DNA of 64,000 bases. Source: Podospora pseudoanserina (lineage: Eukaryota > Ascomycota > Sordariomycetes > Sordariales > Podosporaceae). Below are positions 33,180 to 45,599 of this stretch, one piece after another (position 1 is the first letter of the stretch; each line of letters opens with the position of its first letter). The notes below the pieces were generated by a model, which had not been told where the DNA came from, ran no database searches, and worked only from the letters and a program-made list of their open reading frames with translations. The stretch is taken from positions 7,240,001 to 7,304,000 of the forward strand of contig NC_085920.1 in NCBI RefSeq assembly GCF_035222485.1, read 5' to 3'. Position numbers and translations under genes: made by a program.

Positions 33180-34283
33180 ACGAGGCCGGATGAGGTCGGG
33201 TCGCTGTAACTTTTCGTGTTTCTTCCTGTATATCAATTCAGTACCGTTTCTGTCACACAAAGCCGCAAAACAAATTGGTGGGAGGAGTTACTTGGGTGAA
33301 TACATACTAGCGCGAATACAGATTGTCGATGTCCGCGGTGACTCGATGTTCAGATGAATCGCTCTCCCCCCAGATGACAACCTAGCATCCTGTTTCTTGC
33401 TGTCCTCTCTGGGCTTCTGGGACCACACCGGAGCTGTCGACCACTGCCATCTCATGGCTGCCCTGGCTGTCACCTGCCAGGCACCAGTAGCCGATGGCCC
33501 GGGGCCATGAACGCGGGACATGCGGCCGTTAACTGGAAAGGGAAGGCACCGTTGTCTCTCGGGGTTGTTGCCTGCCGTCTGGGGAAACAAGCTTTCGGTT
33601 ACTGTTTCTGGTCGGAACGGCTCGAACGATGGGAGGGGCTGGAAGCCAGACTCGCCCCCCTGGATGCTGCTGCGGTAGCATTCAGAGCCCACTACGAGCT
33701 GCATGGCTGCGTGTTTGGCACAGTGCGCGCTAGGTATGAGCCCCTACTCCGCACCTTTGATGTTCAGGTTGACATGGATCAGGACCTGAGAAATAGAGAC
33801 TCACCGAGCTAGACTGTGATATCTCGGGACCGATGAGAGGATTCTCAGACCATCCTGAGGTCATCGAGCTTTGGTATTAGCGGGGTCAGCGACGTGTAGT
33901 CCAAACCGAGACCGTATCCTCGGTCCTGAGAATAGCGAGGCAACGCTCAAACTCACAAGGCTGTCCTGGTCAGAGTGTGACTCCCAGGGAGGAGCTTAGG
34001 CGGAAGCTCTCTTGTGAGCTCCAGCAAGCAAGTCTCCCGCCCATGGAAGAACAGCTGGGAGAAGTGCCTTGAGAAAGCCAGGGAGCTCAAGGACATGCCA
34101 GAGGCAACATCTAAGTCTACTCGTTCGACTTCTCCGCAGCTATCTATATATTCTGCACGACTTCCCACCCATGGCAACACTGACTCTCCAGATACCACAG
34201 GCTTCTACCTCAACCTTTCACACACTACTACCATTGTACAACCACAGACAAACTCAACACGACCCCTCACCTCGACACTCAAC
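33180..34283. other. Intergenic, 1.1 kb
   Basis: No supported gene. Short imperfect palindromes around cctcggtcctgagaat occur at 33800-33940. The TATA box of the next gene is at 34145. Confidence 0.5.
34145..34150 (+). promoter_or_regulatory. TATA box of the 34.3-kb gene
   Basis: tatata in the context ctatctatatattctg, 139 bp before the ATG at 34284. It supports that start over longer upstream open frame. Confidence 0.45.
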
Positions 34284-34967
34284 ATGTTCCGTACCCTTCA
34301 GAAGATCTGCCAGGCCGCCAAAGACCGTTTCCGCAAGTACCGCCAGCATCTCGACCTCGGTCGTCCGGTGCAAAAACCTCCCCCTCGCGCCATCCTTAGT
34401 GGCCCCCAGCTCGATCGGATCAAGGCTCTGATTGAGAGGGGTAACATCCAAGCTAACGCCCTCAACATCCGCGCCCGTACCCTCATCGACCTTTCCCATG
34501 CTTACCGCCGCGAGAAGGCCCGCTTGACGGCTGAGATGGAACGCCAGGTTCGCCAGATGAATCACCAGTTCTCCTTGGCTGATCTCAACCACATCATTGC
34601 CCTCTACCCAGAGGACGACTCGACCCGCGCCGCCGCGGTTGAGTTCCACGACGTCCTCGAGTGGCTCAACAGCAACGAACGCGCTATGCGTCAAGGCCCT
34701 GCCGTCTCTGACGCAGCCTACCACATGGCCACCTGGAACCACAGCGCCCATCTCGCCGGGTTCCCCGATATGTACCCCAACTCTCTCACCATCGAGCAAC
34801 TCGAGGTGGAGGCTGCCAAGGTCGAGGCAACGCTTGAGGCGGTCGAGAACAAAGTGTGGTTGATGCGCCGCGAGCTGGACAGTATCGTGGCAGTGGCTAG
34901 GTTGGTGAACGGCCTTGGTGGAAGATGGGACCCCTTTGCCCATATGCTCAAGAAAGAGTTGTACTGA
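34284..34967 (+). CDS. Uncharacterised helical protein
   Basis: Single exon, 227 aa, start context caacATGtt. Codon usage is strongly C-ending, so it is a real and probably well expressed gene. No known domain recognised. N-terminus is very basic (KDRFRKYRQHL). A long helical stretch follows (LIERGNIQANALNIRARTL, AYRREKARLTAEMERQ), then VEFHDVLEWLNSNERAM and a likely coiled coil (VEAAKVEATLEAVENKVW). It ends WDPFAHMLKKELY. The layout (basic N-terminus, helical middle, coiled coil, DPFA near the end) recalls the gene at 32.3 kb. That could be distant kinship or coincidence. No signal peptide or membrane segment. Confidence 0.68.
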   Translation: MFRTLQKICQAAKDRFRKYRQHLDLGRPVQKPPPRAILSGPQLDRIKALIERGNIQANALNIRARTLIDLSHAYRREKARLTAEMERQVRQMNHQFSLADLNHIIALYPEDDSTRAAAVEFHDVLEWLNSNERAMRQGPAVSDAAYHMATWNHSAHLAGFPDMYPNSLTIEQLEVEAAKVEATLEAVENKVWLMRRELDSIVAVARLVNGLGGRWDPFAHMLKKELY

Positions 34968-36955
34968 CTTTTTCCGGAGCGTCGTGGGGCTTTATGATCT
35001 GAGCTCTCCTGGGGCATCATGGAACAAACCCCACCCTTCCCTTTGTTTGCAGTTTTGCTCGGATACACGCTGGTTTTGTTCAAGCAACGTTGGAATTTTG
35101 CAATTGCCATGGCTTCTTGTGGTCAAAGAGTTCTTTGAGGGACACAACTGGCCTTGGCTTTGACTTTGAGGCCTCGCCTCTACTCGCTGGTATGACCGGC
35201 GATTAATGATCGGGAATGACACGGATGGGAAAGGGGTTGAGAGGAAAATGGAAAAGGCATCAAAATATTGGTTTGGTTTGGTTTGGTTTGGATTTCATTG
35301 CTTTTCATGGCTTTTTAATTACAGCACAGATTGACAGCAATATCAAAAACACTTTGCTTTGGACCTTTGCTCCCTCTCATGACATGTCGTTGTTTCTGCC
35401 GGCCCCGGCTCCGAGCCCCAAAGCCTCGAGCCATCCGATCTCACCGGTGGAAAACGGGTGGCACCGCCCCAAATCACCAAGTCAAACATCAACTGTCAAA
35501 CGGTCAGCGTCAAGGGTAGCGCCATGTTCGTCCCATCCAAAACAGCCGGCTTCAATCAATGTCACAATTGTGCCACGACAAAACGACCGAACGACCTGCA
35601 GGTGCGGAAATAAACTTTCAGAGCTACCATAAGGCTGGCTGGTACAGCAAGGGTGGCAAAGGACACCATCTCATCCGCCTCGCTACAAAATCACACCGAG
35701 CCAAGCTAGTTCCCTCTTGGGGGCTGCCAGGTGTACATCTCCTCGTCTTGACCCGAGCAGCCTCTTCTCTGTTTCGAGTTGCGTAGCCAGCCTACCGGCC
35801 GTCATGCTCACCCTCATATCGACCCATTCGGCCCGTATAAGCTGCTGCAAGGCAGTCGGGCAGCTCGGGTATCTCACTGTTTACCTACCTCTTTCTGTCT
35901 AGTATCCTACCTTTGGTCAAGTTTCATGTCTGGGCCTCCAACGCTAGAGGAGGCAAATCGCTGTCAGAATGCAGTTTGTGGAGGGGGCGTGGAGGTGGGC
36001 GTGGCATTTCCATTGCTTCCGTGCTTTGCCTGCATGGGATACGTCTGTCCTGCTCTCCATGTCTCCACGTCTTGTCTCTCTGGTTTCTTCCTGGCCTGCC
36101 ATTTTTATTTATTTATTTATTTTCTATTAGATTAGGCATAGCACCCAGAGAAGCCCGAATACCTACGGCCGGATGGACATTCACTGCATGAAATCGCGCC
36201 GGATGGGGGAATAAATCGAGCGGCGCCCCTTCCCTCGCCATGCAGCAGCCCACGCATTCCAGCCAGGTTTCCAGGTGGCGATGCAACTCTCAAGCTTTTC
36301 GCATGTACATGATTACATTGGGGGGAAAGAGGGGGTGGAGGTCATGCTCTGTCTCAGAATAATTGTAGGGCGCCGCGGAGGGGCAGGGGACAGGGGATGA
36401 GGGGAGGGGAAAAGGTTGACGCCACAGGACCGCATTTGATGCCAGGCATGTGATTTGGGGAGGGGGGAGACGCGTGAATGGGGAGGGGAGCTGTGTTTTG
36501 TGGAATTGTGCTGATGGGATGGAGTGGCATAGCATAATTTGTGCCTGCTGCTGGGTGAAGTGAATCAGGGGTTCAGGGGGTGCCAAGACTTGAGGTCTTG
36601 GATGAAGCCATCACGAGATGTCATAATAACGGGAGCATGACAGGCGCTCACCTCCTCGAGATCTGGAGCACACGGAAGAATTGGGACCGAGGCCTTGAAA
36701 AACAGCTGTAGCAAACGAATGTTCATGGTCAATTGATGCCATGTTGCCTGCCTTGCACCTTGCCAGCTCCAGGCAGGACAACCTCGGGCGAGGTTGGGTA
36801 ACAACCATCGTACTCCAAATACCGATCAGCTCCCTCCCTTTCTCATATGTGCTCATCATCCTCATTATGTGCCCATCGTCCCCATTTGTGCTCACCACGC
36901 CACCTTCGCCTCTGTTCTCAACTCGCACCCACACAGACAATGGTTGTCAGTCCCT
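34968..36955. other. Intergenic, 2 kb
   Basis: No supported gene. Holds a (GGTTT)n run at about 35269-35291 and TTTA repeats at 36104-36122. Confidence 0.55.
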
Positions 36956-39526
36956 TTAAAAGAACTTGCCCTTCGTCTTCGCAATGCCTGGCGCATCCGA
37001 AGAATCATCAGCAATGGCCTCATCCCTCAACACACCACTATCAACATGCTGAGTATCGCCAACAAGCTGCTGCTGGCCACCATCCACCACAAACGGCTTG
37101 TCCAACGCATCAAACCTAACCCCCTTTCTCTTCGCACTGAAGTACTGGATGCTCAATCTCAGCCCCAGCGCCCCAAAGCCCCACAGAATACCTCCAACAG
37201 GGGCAGCAACAAAAGCCCCAAAGCATCCCCAATCACCGGTAAACAGACCCTGCTGCAACAGCAACAGTTCGGCACCCTTCTGCGCGTCCTGGTAGTACAC
37301 CAATCCGAAAAGGAAAACAGTGAACAAGCCTCCCAGTCCGCCAACAACCACCTCGAACCCTCTCCAGAAGTAAAACTTCTCCGACAAGCCCAGGCACAAG
37401 ACCGGGATTGTCGCCGCAGAGACAAGATCCGTGATGAGGTAAATCTGCAGAATTGACGGCGCCCTGATGGCAATAACCACGACCGGCACCATGATCACCA
37501 CCACACCGGCCCTGATCCACCAAATATTCAGCCTGTTCCTGAACAAATCGTTGCTCGCCGACGTGACCATGGCAGTCTGGAAAGAGTCAAAGGCAGCAGT
37601 GCTCAGCGTGACAGACATGACAATGACGATCCCCACTACCCAGTTGGGAAGCTGCTGTAGCAGCGCGAAAAACGCAATGCCGCCGTCGACTGGGTTCTCG
37701 AGGTCATCGCCGGGGACCAGGCCAGCCCAGACGGCGACCAGGCCAGTGCAGCCGACTAGCACGAAGATGACGAGGATAGCGACGACGGCAAGGGAGATGC
37801 CCGTCCAGAGATCACGGTCGGTTTTGGAGGCGAAGGTGCGGAGCCAGAAGTGGGACTATGGTAGAAGGATCAGATGAAGTTAGCCATTGTTCGCTGATGT
37901 CGCTGAAGACCCAAGAAATGCCAAGATGTATGGTTATTCACTGAGCGGTCCTTCCATAATCGTGACCCGTTCTTTTACTGGTGAATTGGCATTTTGAAAC
38001 AAACAGTTGGGACAACGAAGAGACAGCAACCAAAGGACAGATGCGACTGATGCACCTACCAGGAAGAAGCTATTGGTCAACAGAGCGACAGGCAGGATAT
38101 ACACCAGCTGCCACCCCAAGAGATTGCCCTTGAGCAGCCCAGACTCTTCAATCAGGCTTGTGTCAATCTTGGTCTCGACACCGATGGAGATGGTCGCAAT
38201 AATAACCAAGGCCATGACCATGGTTCCCTGGATGTTGTCGGTGAAGAACGAGATCTTGAAGCCGCCCAGCGCTACACACCACCATATCGTCAGCCAGTGC
38301 ATCTTCCTTTCGTCGGCGCCAACACTTACAGGTGTAGATGGTGGTGATGATGCACTCCACAATCAAGACCGGCAACCCATCAATCCCCGCCAGCATATTC
38401 ACCACCTGTCCCACAGCGCTCAACTCCGAAACCATGTACAGGAACAGCGTTACCAGCGTCATAAAACTCAGGAACAACGCCGCCGCATCTCCGTACCGCT
38501 GCCTCGTCCACTCCGTCAAGACGAATCCCTGCGGGCACTTCTTCCTGATGATCGGGCCGAGCCACGCAAAGGCAAACAGAGGCAGCGCAGAGCTTAGAGC
38601 GTAGACAATAACACCTTGGACGCCGGAAATAGTCGCCAGTTGAGGGTAGGCAAAGAGGATGGCCGAACCGAGAGCTACACACCTTTGTTTTAGCACAACG
38701 CAGCAGGGGTGATGGGGAGGAAGGAAGGGTAGAAATTTTGGATAGCGGCAGCACGTTCCCCACGCAAGCATTATCTTGATCGAGTTATTACGGTACAATC
38801 TCAGCTTCGTCTTTCATCGTACCATCGCCCCGTTGAAGGGGAATGGCACAAGGTCCAACTCGGCGCCCGTAGTGAGCCGCAGTCCTTTCTTACTTCCTGA
38901 TCTCCATGACTTGGCACTAATTAGGGGGAAGACTCCCCCAGGGCAACCCATTGCCAAGAGAAAAGGAGTGGCAAGAAAGAACTTGGTGAGTTTGGGTTTT
39001 TTTGAACGAACCTAATCAGCTGCCTCCGAGGGCTTGTGATGCTGTGTGTCGACCTCATCATGTCCCCCAGGATTGCCGTATTCGCTTGCTGTGGCGTTGT
39101 ATTTCTGAGGCTGTCGTCTCAATGATGCTGGATTCGTGTTTTTGGCTGCCGCTGCCATTCTTCTCTTTCTGTTCCTGCTTGTCCGCTGTTCACTCACCAG
39201 AAGCGATAAAGTTCAAGGCGAGCGGGACGGCTGCTGAAATATTAGTCTCCAACCTCACGGTGACTTCAAACAGGGCGACAGAGAAAAGAATGAAAAGCGG
39301 AAAGAAAAAAAAAACTCTACCAGTCTGCGTCCGGCTGCCGGCCAAGAATTCGCCCTTGGACTGGTTTCTGAATGTCCAGGCGACGCCTGTGCCGATGATA
39401 CTGATGGACTGTCAGTTTTTGACTGTACGGTATGTGACGGCTTGGGTGACTAAGAAGAACGGACAGGAAAAGCCCATATGTCACATAGACAAGGGCGTGA
39501 GACGCCTCCCAGGATGGCTGTCCCAT
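36956..39526 (-). CDS. Solute:sodium symporter (SSS) family transporter, DUR3-related
   Basis: Plasma-membrane transporter of the SSS/APC fold, which in fungi includes the urea/polyamine transporter Dur3. Exons (minus strand): 39526-39465, 39400-39321, 39233-39198 (a 36-nt exon), 38674-38330, 38271-38060 and 37855-36956; 544 aa, with all junctions in frame. Reads MGQPSWEASHALVYVTYGLF-LIIGTGVAW, RTQTA-AVPLALNFIAS-ALGSAILFAYPQ, FVLTEWTRQRYG, TIYT-SLGGFKISFFTDNIQGTM and FDSFQTAMVTSASNDLFRN, with some 13 hydrophobic segments. Introns are 64, 87, 523, 58 and 204 bp; the first has an unusual donor, GTCCGT. The substrate cannot be named; the pattern is a fungal SSS clade, not a close yeast Dur3 copy. 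A TATA-like box lies near 39670. Confidence 0.82.
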
Positions 39527-39667
39527 GGTGATGGTGGAGGTGATGCTATGGTCTTGTTCTCGAGATGGGTGTGTCGTGGATGAAGTGGCGAAGAAAGTTT
39601 ACCCTTCCGTCTGTCCGGTATCAAAGTCAATTTCAACTCTCGGCGCGGAACACTGACTGAGGATCTC

Positions 39668-39675
39668 TCTTATAC
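39668..39675 (-). promoter_or_regulatory. TATA-like box of the SSS transporter
   Basis: tataagag-type sequence on the minus strand (gtatgtataagagag), about 145 bp upstream of the start codon. Confidence 0.4.
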
Positions 39676-40186
39676 ATACTGTCTTGATGGAGCAAGAGAT
39701 GAAAATTCCCCAAGCTCCTCGTGATGTGAAAAACCCCACGCTTTTAGCAGAGATTATTGCGTCCTCACAGCGCCGGTGCCGGTGTTCAATTCTGCCAGCC
39801 TTTCCACAGTCGGATTGGTTTCCTGTGTCAACAAGCTCCAAGCCACTTGGTTCCATCTTCTCCTCGGGGAAAGAATGGCCCTCTCAACTGTTTCTCCCAT
39901 CCCTGGTTCGCCGGCTCGTGGGGGTCTTCCCGCCATCTTTTTCCAAGTGTCTCTAACACTTGTCAGTGCATATTCACATGCTAATCTGTTAGCAGAGCAA
40001 CGCAGTAGGTAATCGCTAGGTGATGCCAAGCCTGCAACCCGCCAGCCCCACTGCGACGCCCAGGCTTGTCACACCTGCAAGCGAACATGCTTGACAGCTG
40101 AGAGCCGGGAAATCCCTTCGGTAGCCGAGCAAATCAACGAGCATCTGTGAGCATAGCAACAATGCTAGTAAATATCACAAAGATCA

Positions 40187-40384
40187 TCCAGAAGTGTTCC
40201 CAACTATCAAGAAGAATCGTCCAAGCATATCTCCATGATCAAGCAGGATTGTTTCCCAAGCATCACAAGTAGGATCGTTCCCAAACACGCATAATTTCGT
40301 CCAAAACATCACATCATATCAGAACAGTGTTCACAAGCACCATATAAATCCCGTCCAGGCACATCCCCATGATCACAAACATAA
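40187..40384. repeat. Degenerate ~27-bp tandem repeat
   Basis: About seven diverged units around the theme ggatcgttcccaagcatcac, e.g. at 40230, 40262 and 40290. Noncoding. Confidence 0.5.
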
Positions 40385-40738
40385 ACACCACCAATGTTGA
40401 CCACACACAAAGTTTTAGTCTTTTTTTAAAAAAAAAAAACAAAAATTAAAAATAAGTAAAAACAACGCAAAGTTTCCATTTAGTGATGGGGCAGCAATTT
40501 GCCACAAGGCAATGCCCTAAGAATATCTCCTTTTTTTTTCTCCCTAATTCCTCTTTAGATCCCCCTCTCACCAGCAACGGAAAGCTCCAGCCCACCAAGC
40601 AAACTTCCGACCAAGCTATCCCAGACAAAAAGGATATTAAAAAGAAACCCCGCCGAACCGATTCACCCAGGGTATCCATATGACGCCGAGAGAAACCAAA
40701 TTGAGCGAAGGGGAGAGAGAAGGTGGGTGTGGACGAGA

Positions 40739-43700
40739 TTACTCCTCCACGATGTCGGCGTCCGCCGGCTGGTAAAAGTACCGAGTGTGGTTTCGGCGAG
40801 GCTGGGCACAGCTCCGGTCGGGAGCGCGCCGCTGGGTCGGCGCGAAGGCCGGGTTGGGGTTATACGCCTGGTGATGGCGGGTCGGGGTGTTGTTGGTGAT
40901 GACCGGCCAAGCGCTCATCATGCCAGGAGGGGTGTGTCCCGGGGGGTGGACCGGGAAGCTCTGGGCAAAGCTGGGCGACACAGTCGCCGGGTGGACAGGC
41001 ATGCCGCTCATGCCAACCGCAGCGCCATCGCCGGGGATGTACGGCATTGGGGGCATGGCGGGGCCCGCGTAGCGCTGGTAATGCTGGGGCTCGTGGTGGT
41101 GGATGGGCATCTGGTGGCCCTGGTAGCCCTGGTGGCCCTGGTCGTATCCATAAGGGCCGTTGTTGTTATAGCGGGCCAAAGCATTGGCTGTGCTGTTGGG
41201 GCCATTGTAGATCTGGCCCGTGAAATTACCACGACGAATCGCGACTTGGTCGTCGTGGTGAGGCTGAGTCTTGTTGACCTCAGTTAGCTCATTCTTGCCG
41301 ATGTAGCGGGTCGCAAGACGGGTCTTGGCTACCTTTGACTGCTTGCGCTGAACAGTCAAATGCTGGCCACGGAGGACCATGCCATCACGGTTGTTGATGG
41401 CATAAGTCGGCGTCTCCATCTTGTCGAACTCGACAAAGCAAAACTGGCGAGCAAGAGCACCTTGATTCACAGTCAGTTTGATGTTCAAGAGCGACTCGAT
41501 ATGATGGACTCACCTTCTTGGTTATGGCGCTGCACCATGTTCACCTTGATGACCTCGCCAACATCGGAAAAGATCTCAAACATCTCCTCCTCGGTGGCGT
41601 CAAGAGGAAGGCCGCCAACGTAGATGGAGCGGCGATCGAGATCGTACTGACGGAGAAATTCTGTGTCACGATCAATGTTGCTCTTGGCAGCACGCTTGCG
41701 GACATCGAACATGTCGATGTAGTAGTCAGGGAACAGGGCAACGGCCTTGTGAGTCGTCGTCAGTAACTAAAGTAAAATGCCAGATGGACAGTCAAAGAAC
41801 AGGCCTACCATGCTGAATGTTTTCTTCGAGTTGAAGCTGGAGTACTCAACCAAAACGGAAGAGGGCAAATCCATGCGCTCGCAAGTGTCGTCATCAACAA
41901 CCTCAATGCTGCTGACCGTTCCGAAAGTCTCCATGATCTTGTGAGCCTCATCAATCAGGATCTCGCTGCAGTCGCGCTTGTAAATGATGAAAGATCCTTT
42001 TGACCCTCAGGTCAGCAATCACGATCAACTCCTTACCCAACGGGATCGGAACTTACGGTTGGACTTGACCATCTCAGTGCGGCAGGGGCGGCCAAAAATG
42101 GGGACGCCGCGACCTCTCTCGATCGCATCCTTGGCCTCCTCCTCCGTCGTGTATTGGACGAAAGCAAACGGCAAGTTGTTGTGATCACGGCGGATCTTGA
42201 CAAACACAGTGCCAAAGCGACTGAAGGCGCGCGTAACAGCGGCCTCAAGAGCGACATCGTCGCGGGGCTCAGCCAGACTGCAAACCCATCAACGTCAGAA
42301 AAGATGTCAAGATTGCAATGTGCTGAAGTTGGGGTGCGCAGAACCTACTTGGCGACGAAGACACACGCGGTGGACGGGTAGACGTCCTGGGGGTCAATCT
42401 CAGCGCTGTTGCCAGAATCGCTGGCAGACATGGCCCAAGTAACAGAGCGAGAGGCAGAGAGGGATCCAACAGAGTCGCCAGCGACCTCGACAGCCCAGGA
42501 GACTGAGCGGAGATCGGTGGTAGAGGTCGAGGCAGTGGCCTCCGCGGCAGCAGACCTGGTGGAGGTCTCAAGGACCTCGTCATCCTCCTTCAAGGCGGCG
42601 GACGGACTACATATTGGTGACAGATGTTAGTCCATTGCGTTGGTTGTTTGTGGGAGAGGAAGAGGAGGGTGAGCTGTGGGGAAGAGGTAAATAAATAGAG
42701 GGAAGACCCCTTTTTTTCTCCGCAACTCTGATCTCATCATCGGTTACGCACACTTCTCAAAGAAAGGTTAAACCAAACCGGTGTAGGAGATGAGATGGAA
42801 AGTCGGACAGAGACCCAAGGAAATGAAGGTGTAGCAACGGAAAGTGCAAGGGACTTCGAAGCGGCATTTGAAACCATTATGTTTCTCGCTGGCTCAGGAC
42901 TCCTGAAGAAAACCAAGTATTTTCCTGCGGAATCTATTCTGGAAAACCCAAAGGATTCAGAGGCATAAACTTAGGCTATTAAAAAGCCCGACTCTAAGCC
43001 TGCTATGGAGAGGGAAATGCACCAATGTTTGGAAAGACAGATATAACTGGTGACAAAGACCAGAAACACCCTACTATCTCTCTCACCAAGCGTGTGTGTG
43101 GAATGGGAAGGTAGTGATACTCCTGTTGGGAGTTTCGTTTAATAATCCCGCCCATTTTGTTTACCAAATAACCGAGTAAATATCGGTAACTCGGCAAACA
43201 GGATGGCGGAATCATCTTACAAAAACCCAACTAGTGATTGCTCGAAAGGGCAAGACTCACTTGAGCCTGCTGAAAGAGCGAGAAGAGTGGATCTGGAGAT
43301 GGGATGGAAGAAGGCGAAGGCTTACACAATGGGAGAGCCCGACTCAACGGCATCATCGTTGGCCTCGACCTTGCAAGCAGCACTGGAAGATGTCAGTACA
43401 TTGACCAACAAAACAACAAAACAAGGGAGAAAGGAAGACTTCACTCGACATGTCGCCAACACAGCCGATGTCCAATGTGCGAAGGGTATGGGGTGCGAGG
43501 AACGGAAGGAAGACGTCGACGATGCCAGGCCCACAATGTCGGAAAGAGTACCCGACTGCGAGGCCCACCAACGCCAAGGCCGAACTTGAAGGGGTGAAAA
43601 GGGGAATAAAACGCCGAGACTGAGAGGGTAAATCCAAGCGGACAAGATCGAAACGTACAGGGAGGCAGCGAGCGACTCCATGGCGGGAGAGGAGGCGGCG

Positions 43701-43894
43701 GAAAAAACTATCAGAAAAGAAGTCAGCCTCACAGATCATTGGTGCCGACGGAACAGGTCTCTTCACTGACTCAGCTCATCGGAGCCGGCAACGGACGAGG
43801 GCTCGCTGACCGAGCGGGAACGGCCAGAGGCGACAGGGCTGCTGTCGACGCCAACGACAGCTTCCTCGGACCAGGTCACCGAGGGCGACGACAT
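40739..43894 (-). CDS. RNA-binding protein with three RRM domains
   Basis: Eight-exon model (minus strand): 43894-43771, 43707-43659, 42606-42349, 42277-42057, 41996-41809, 41745-41514 and 41460-40739 code 597 aa with every junction in frame. RRM1 (about 135-215) has VFVANL and LPFAFVQYTT; RRM2 (about 217-280) is degenerate (RSFIIYKRDC, SVLVEYSSF); RRM3 (about 314-395) has SIYVGGLP and RQFCFVEF. The tail is Gly/Pro/His/Tyr-rich, as in granule-forming RNA regulators. The intron between exons 2 and 3 is 1,052 bp. The N-terminus is uncertain: an ATG at 43681 in a near-ideal context (cccgccATGG) would give a 547-aa form, but the first exon has clear coding bias. Function inferred as post-transcriptional control. 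(Seven coding exons are listed; any eighth would be untranslated.). Confidence 0.78.
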
Positions 43895-44505
43895 CTCGAG
43901 TTCGAGTTTGTTCTGAAGACGCTTTGTTAGCGACTGGTCAATTTGGATGGAGCGATGATGAACAGTTCATGAAGGGTGAAGAAGATGATGGATGGATGGG
44001 GTGGCTGACAGCAGATGGTGGTCGATGATGGTTGAGAGTGCTCAAGAGGGTCGAGGACGAGGTGGTTGTTCGAAGGAAAGGGAAGAAAGGGAAGAAAGGG
44101 AAGGAGGGCAGCAATGAAGCAGGGAAGAAAGGAAGAAGGTTGCAAACGAAAAGTTGACCCAATCGATTTACAAAGCTATGTGGTGAGTAGCCAGAATCGT
44201 CAGGCCGCTGAGATCAACCAGTCACCTTGGCCAGAGTCGTCAGGCCACAACCACCTCAGCCAGAGCCGTGAGGCCGCGGTGACTTCTAGTCGGGCGTGGA
44301 GGCCAAAAGATGAGGTCGTAGATGGAGGTGGTTATGAGAAAAGAAAGCCATCGGAGGAAAAAATACTTACTGGTTGTTACTTCGATCGAAATATCGAAGA
44401 AGGAATGGTGAGGGAGCTGAGGAGGGTATCATCCAAGGAAGAAGTGGGAGGACGATGGAGAGAGAAGAAGAGAGAGAGCAGGAAGATTTAAACTAAATAA
44501 AATAT

Positions 44506-44744
44506 GGGTATGATGTCGTCGACAGGTCTCGGCAGTGCGGTCTGTGGGTAGGATATCGTCGACAGTCTCGGCACTGCGGTCTGTGTGTATGGTGTTATCG
44601 ATAGGTCTCGACACTGTAGTCTATGGGGAGGATGCCGTTAACAGTCTCGGCACTGTGGTCTGTGGGTATGGATGTTGTTGACAGGTCTCGACACTGCGGT
44701 CTGTGTGCAGGATCTCGTCAATGTGTCTCGACACTGCGGCCTGT
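44506..44744. repeat. Minisatellite, six ~40-bp units
   Basis: Each unit carries gtctcg-cactgcggtctgt with a variable atgtcgtcgaca-type half. Units differ mostly by transitions. Confidence 0.85.
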
Positions 44745-45599
44745 GGTGGTAGGAACACGAGATGCCTGACGGGAGTGTAGCCTCCAAAGCAAGGTGTTCG
44801 ACCTGTGCAAAGAGGAAGTACGCATTATCAAGGCTCTTAGGTCAAGGCTTCTGGTTCAAGTACCTGTATTACTTAGCGGTAACGGGTCATGGTAAAGCAG
44901 CTATTAGATCTCAAAGCAGAGAAGACTACTGGCACTAGCCAGGCAGAATACTACACTTTGGGAGAGGAGATGATGGGGTAAGCCAATTGACGACTGTCTG
45001 CTGGATGGGATGACTCATTATCAAGCAAGCACTCGATTTGAAGGCAGGAAGAGAGCAAATATTCTTCTTCTCGGTATTTTCAAGGGTCTTCAGAGATATT
45101 ATTTGAGCCAGGTTTGAGTTTTCATAATGTTAGGTACAGTGATTTTGAGAAAGTGTTGTTCCTGGAAAGGGAAAGAAGAAAGTGATGCCTTTGTGCTTGT
45201 TGCTATCTCATTGAGTCGCTCTCATGACTAAGGAATCACATTCACGAGTTGTTTAGGGCCCTGAGTCATATTAAGAGCTTTTTAAAGCACAGGAGGTATC
45301 TTCTAACAAGTGAGAAAGACTCGCACCAAGTCTAGAAAAGTCGTGCGATGAGACGAAAGGAAGACAAAGTGGGAGAGAGACCTTCTGGGCGTGGGAAAAA
45401 GAAAAGGTTGGACGAAGTGAAGGGGGCAGTGGAACAGAAGATAGTGCGGCAAGGCGGCAGAAGAGTCTCGTGAATACGGAAGAGAAAGATTGACACTGCT
45501 TTAGAGAGAAGATTGTGGGTATGATTTTGCTGAAGGACAGGGCAGCACCAACCATCGACTATCAAAGCAATAACACCATGCTCTACATACTGTGCAGCT

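Larger units (their letters stand above)
39527..40738. other. Intergenic, transporter promoter and RRM-gene 3' region
   Basis: Contains a degenerate repeat (40187-40384) and A/T-rich runs at 40425-40460. No gene seen. Confidence 0.55.

Noticed and set aside
43203-43589. 128-codon plus-strand frame inside the long RRM-gene intron
   Set aside because: No domain, unremarkable codon usage, and it overlaps the opposite-strand exon environment; not enough to call a nested gene.
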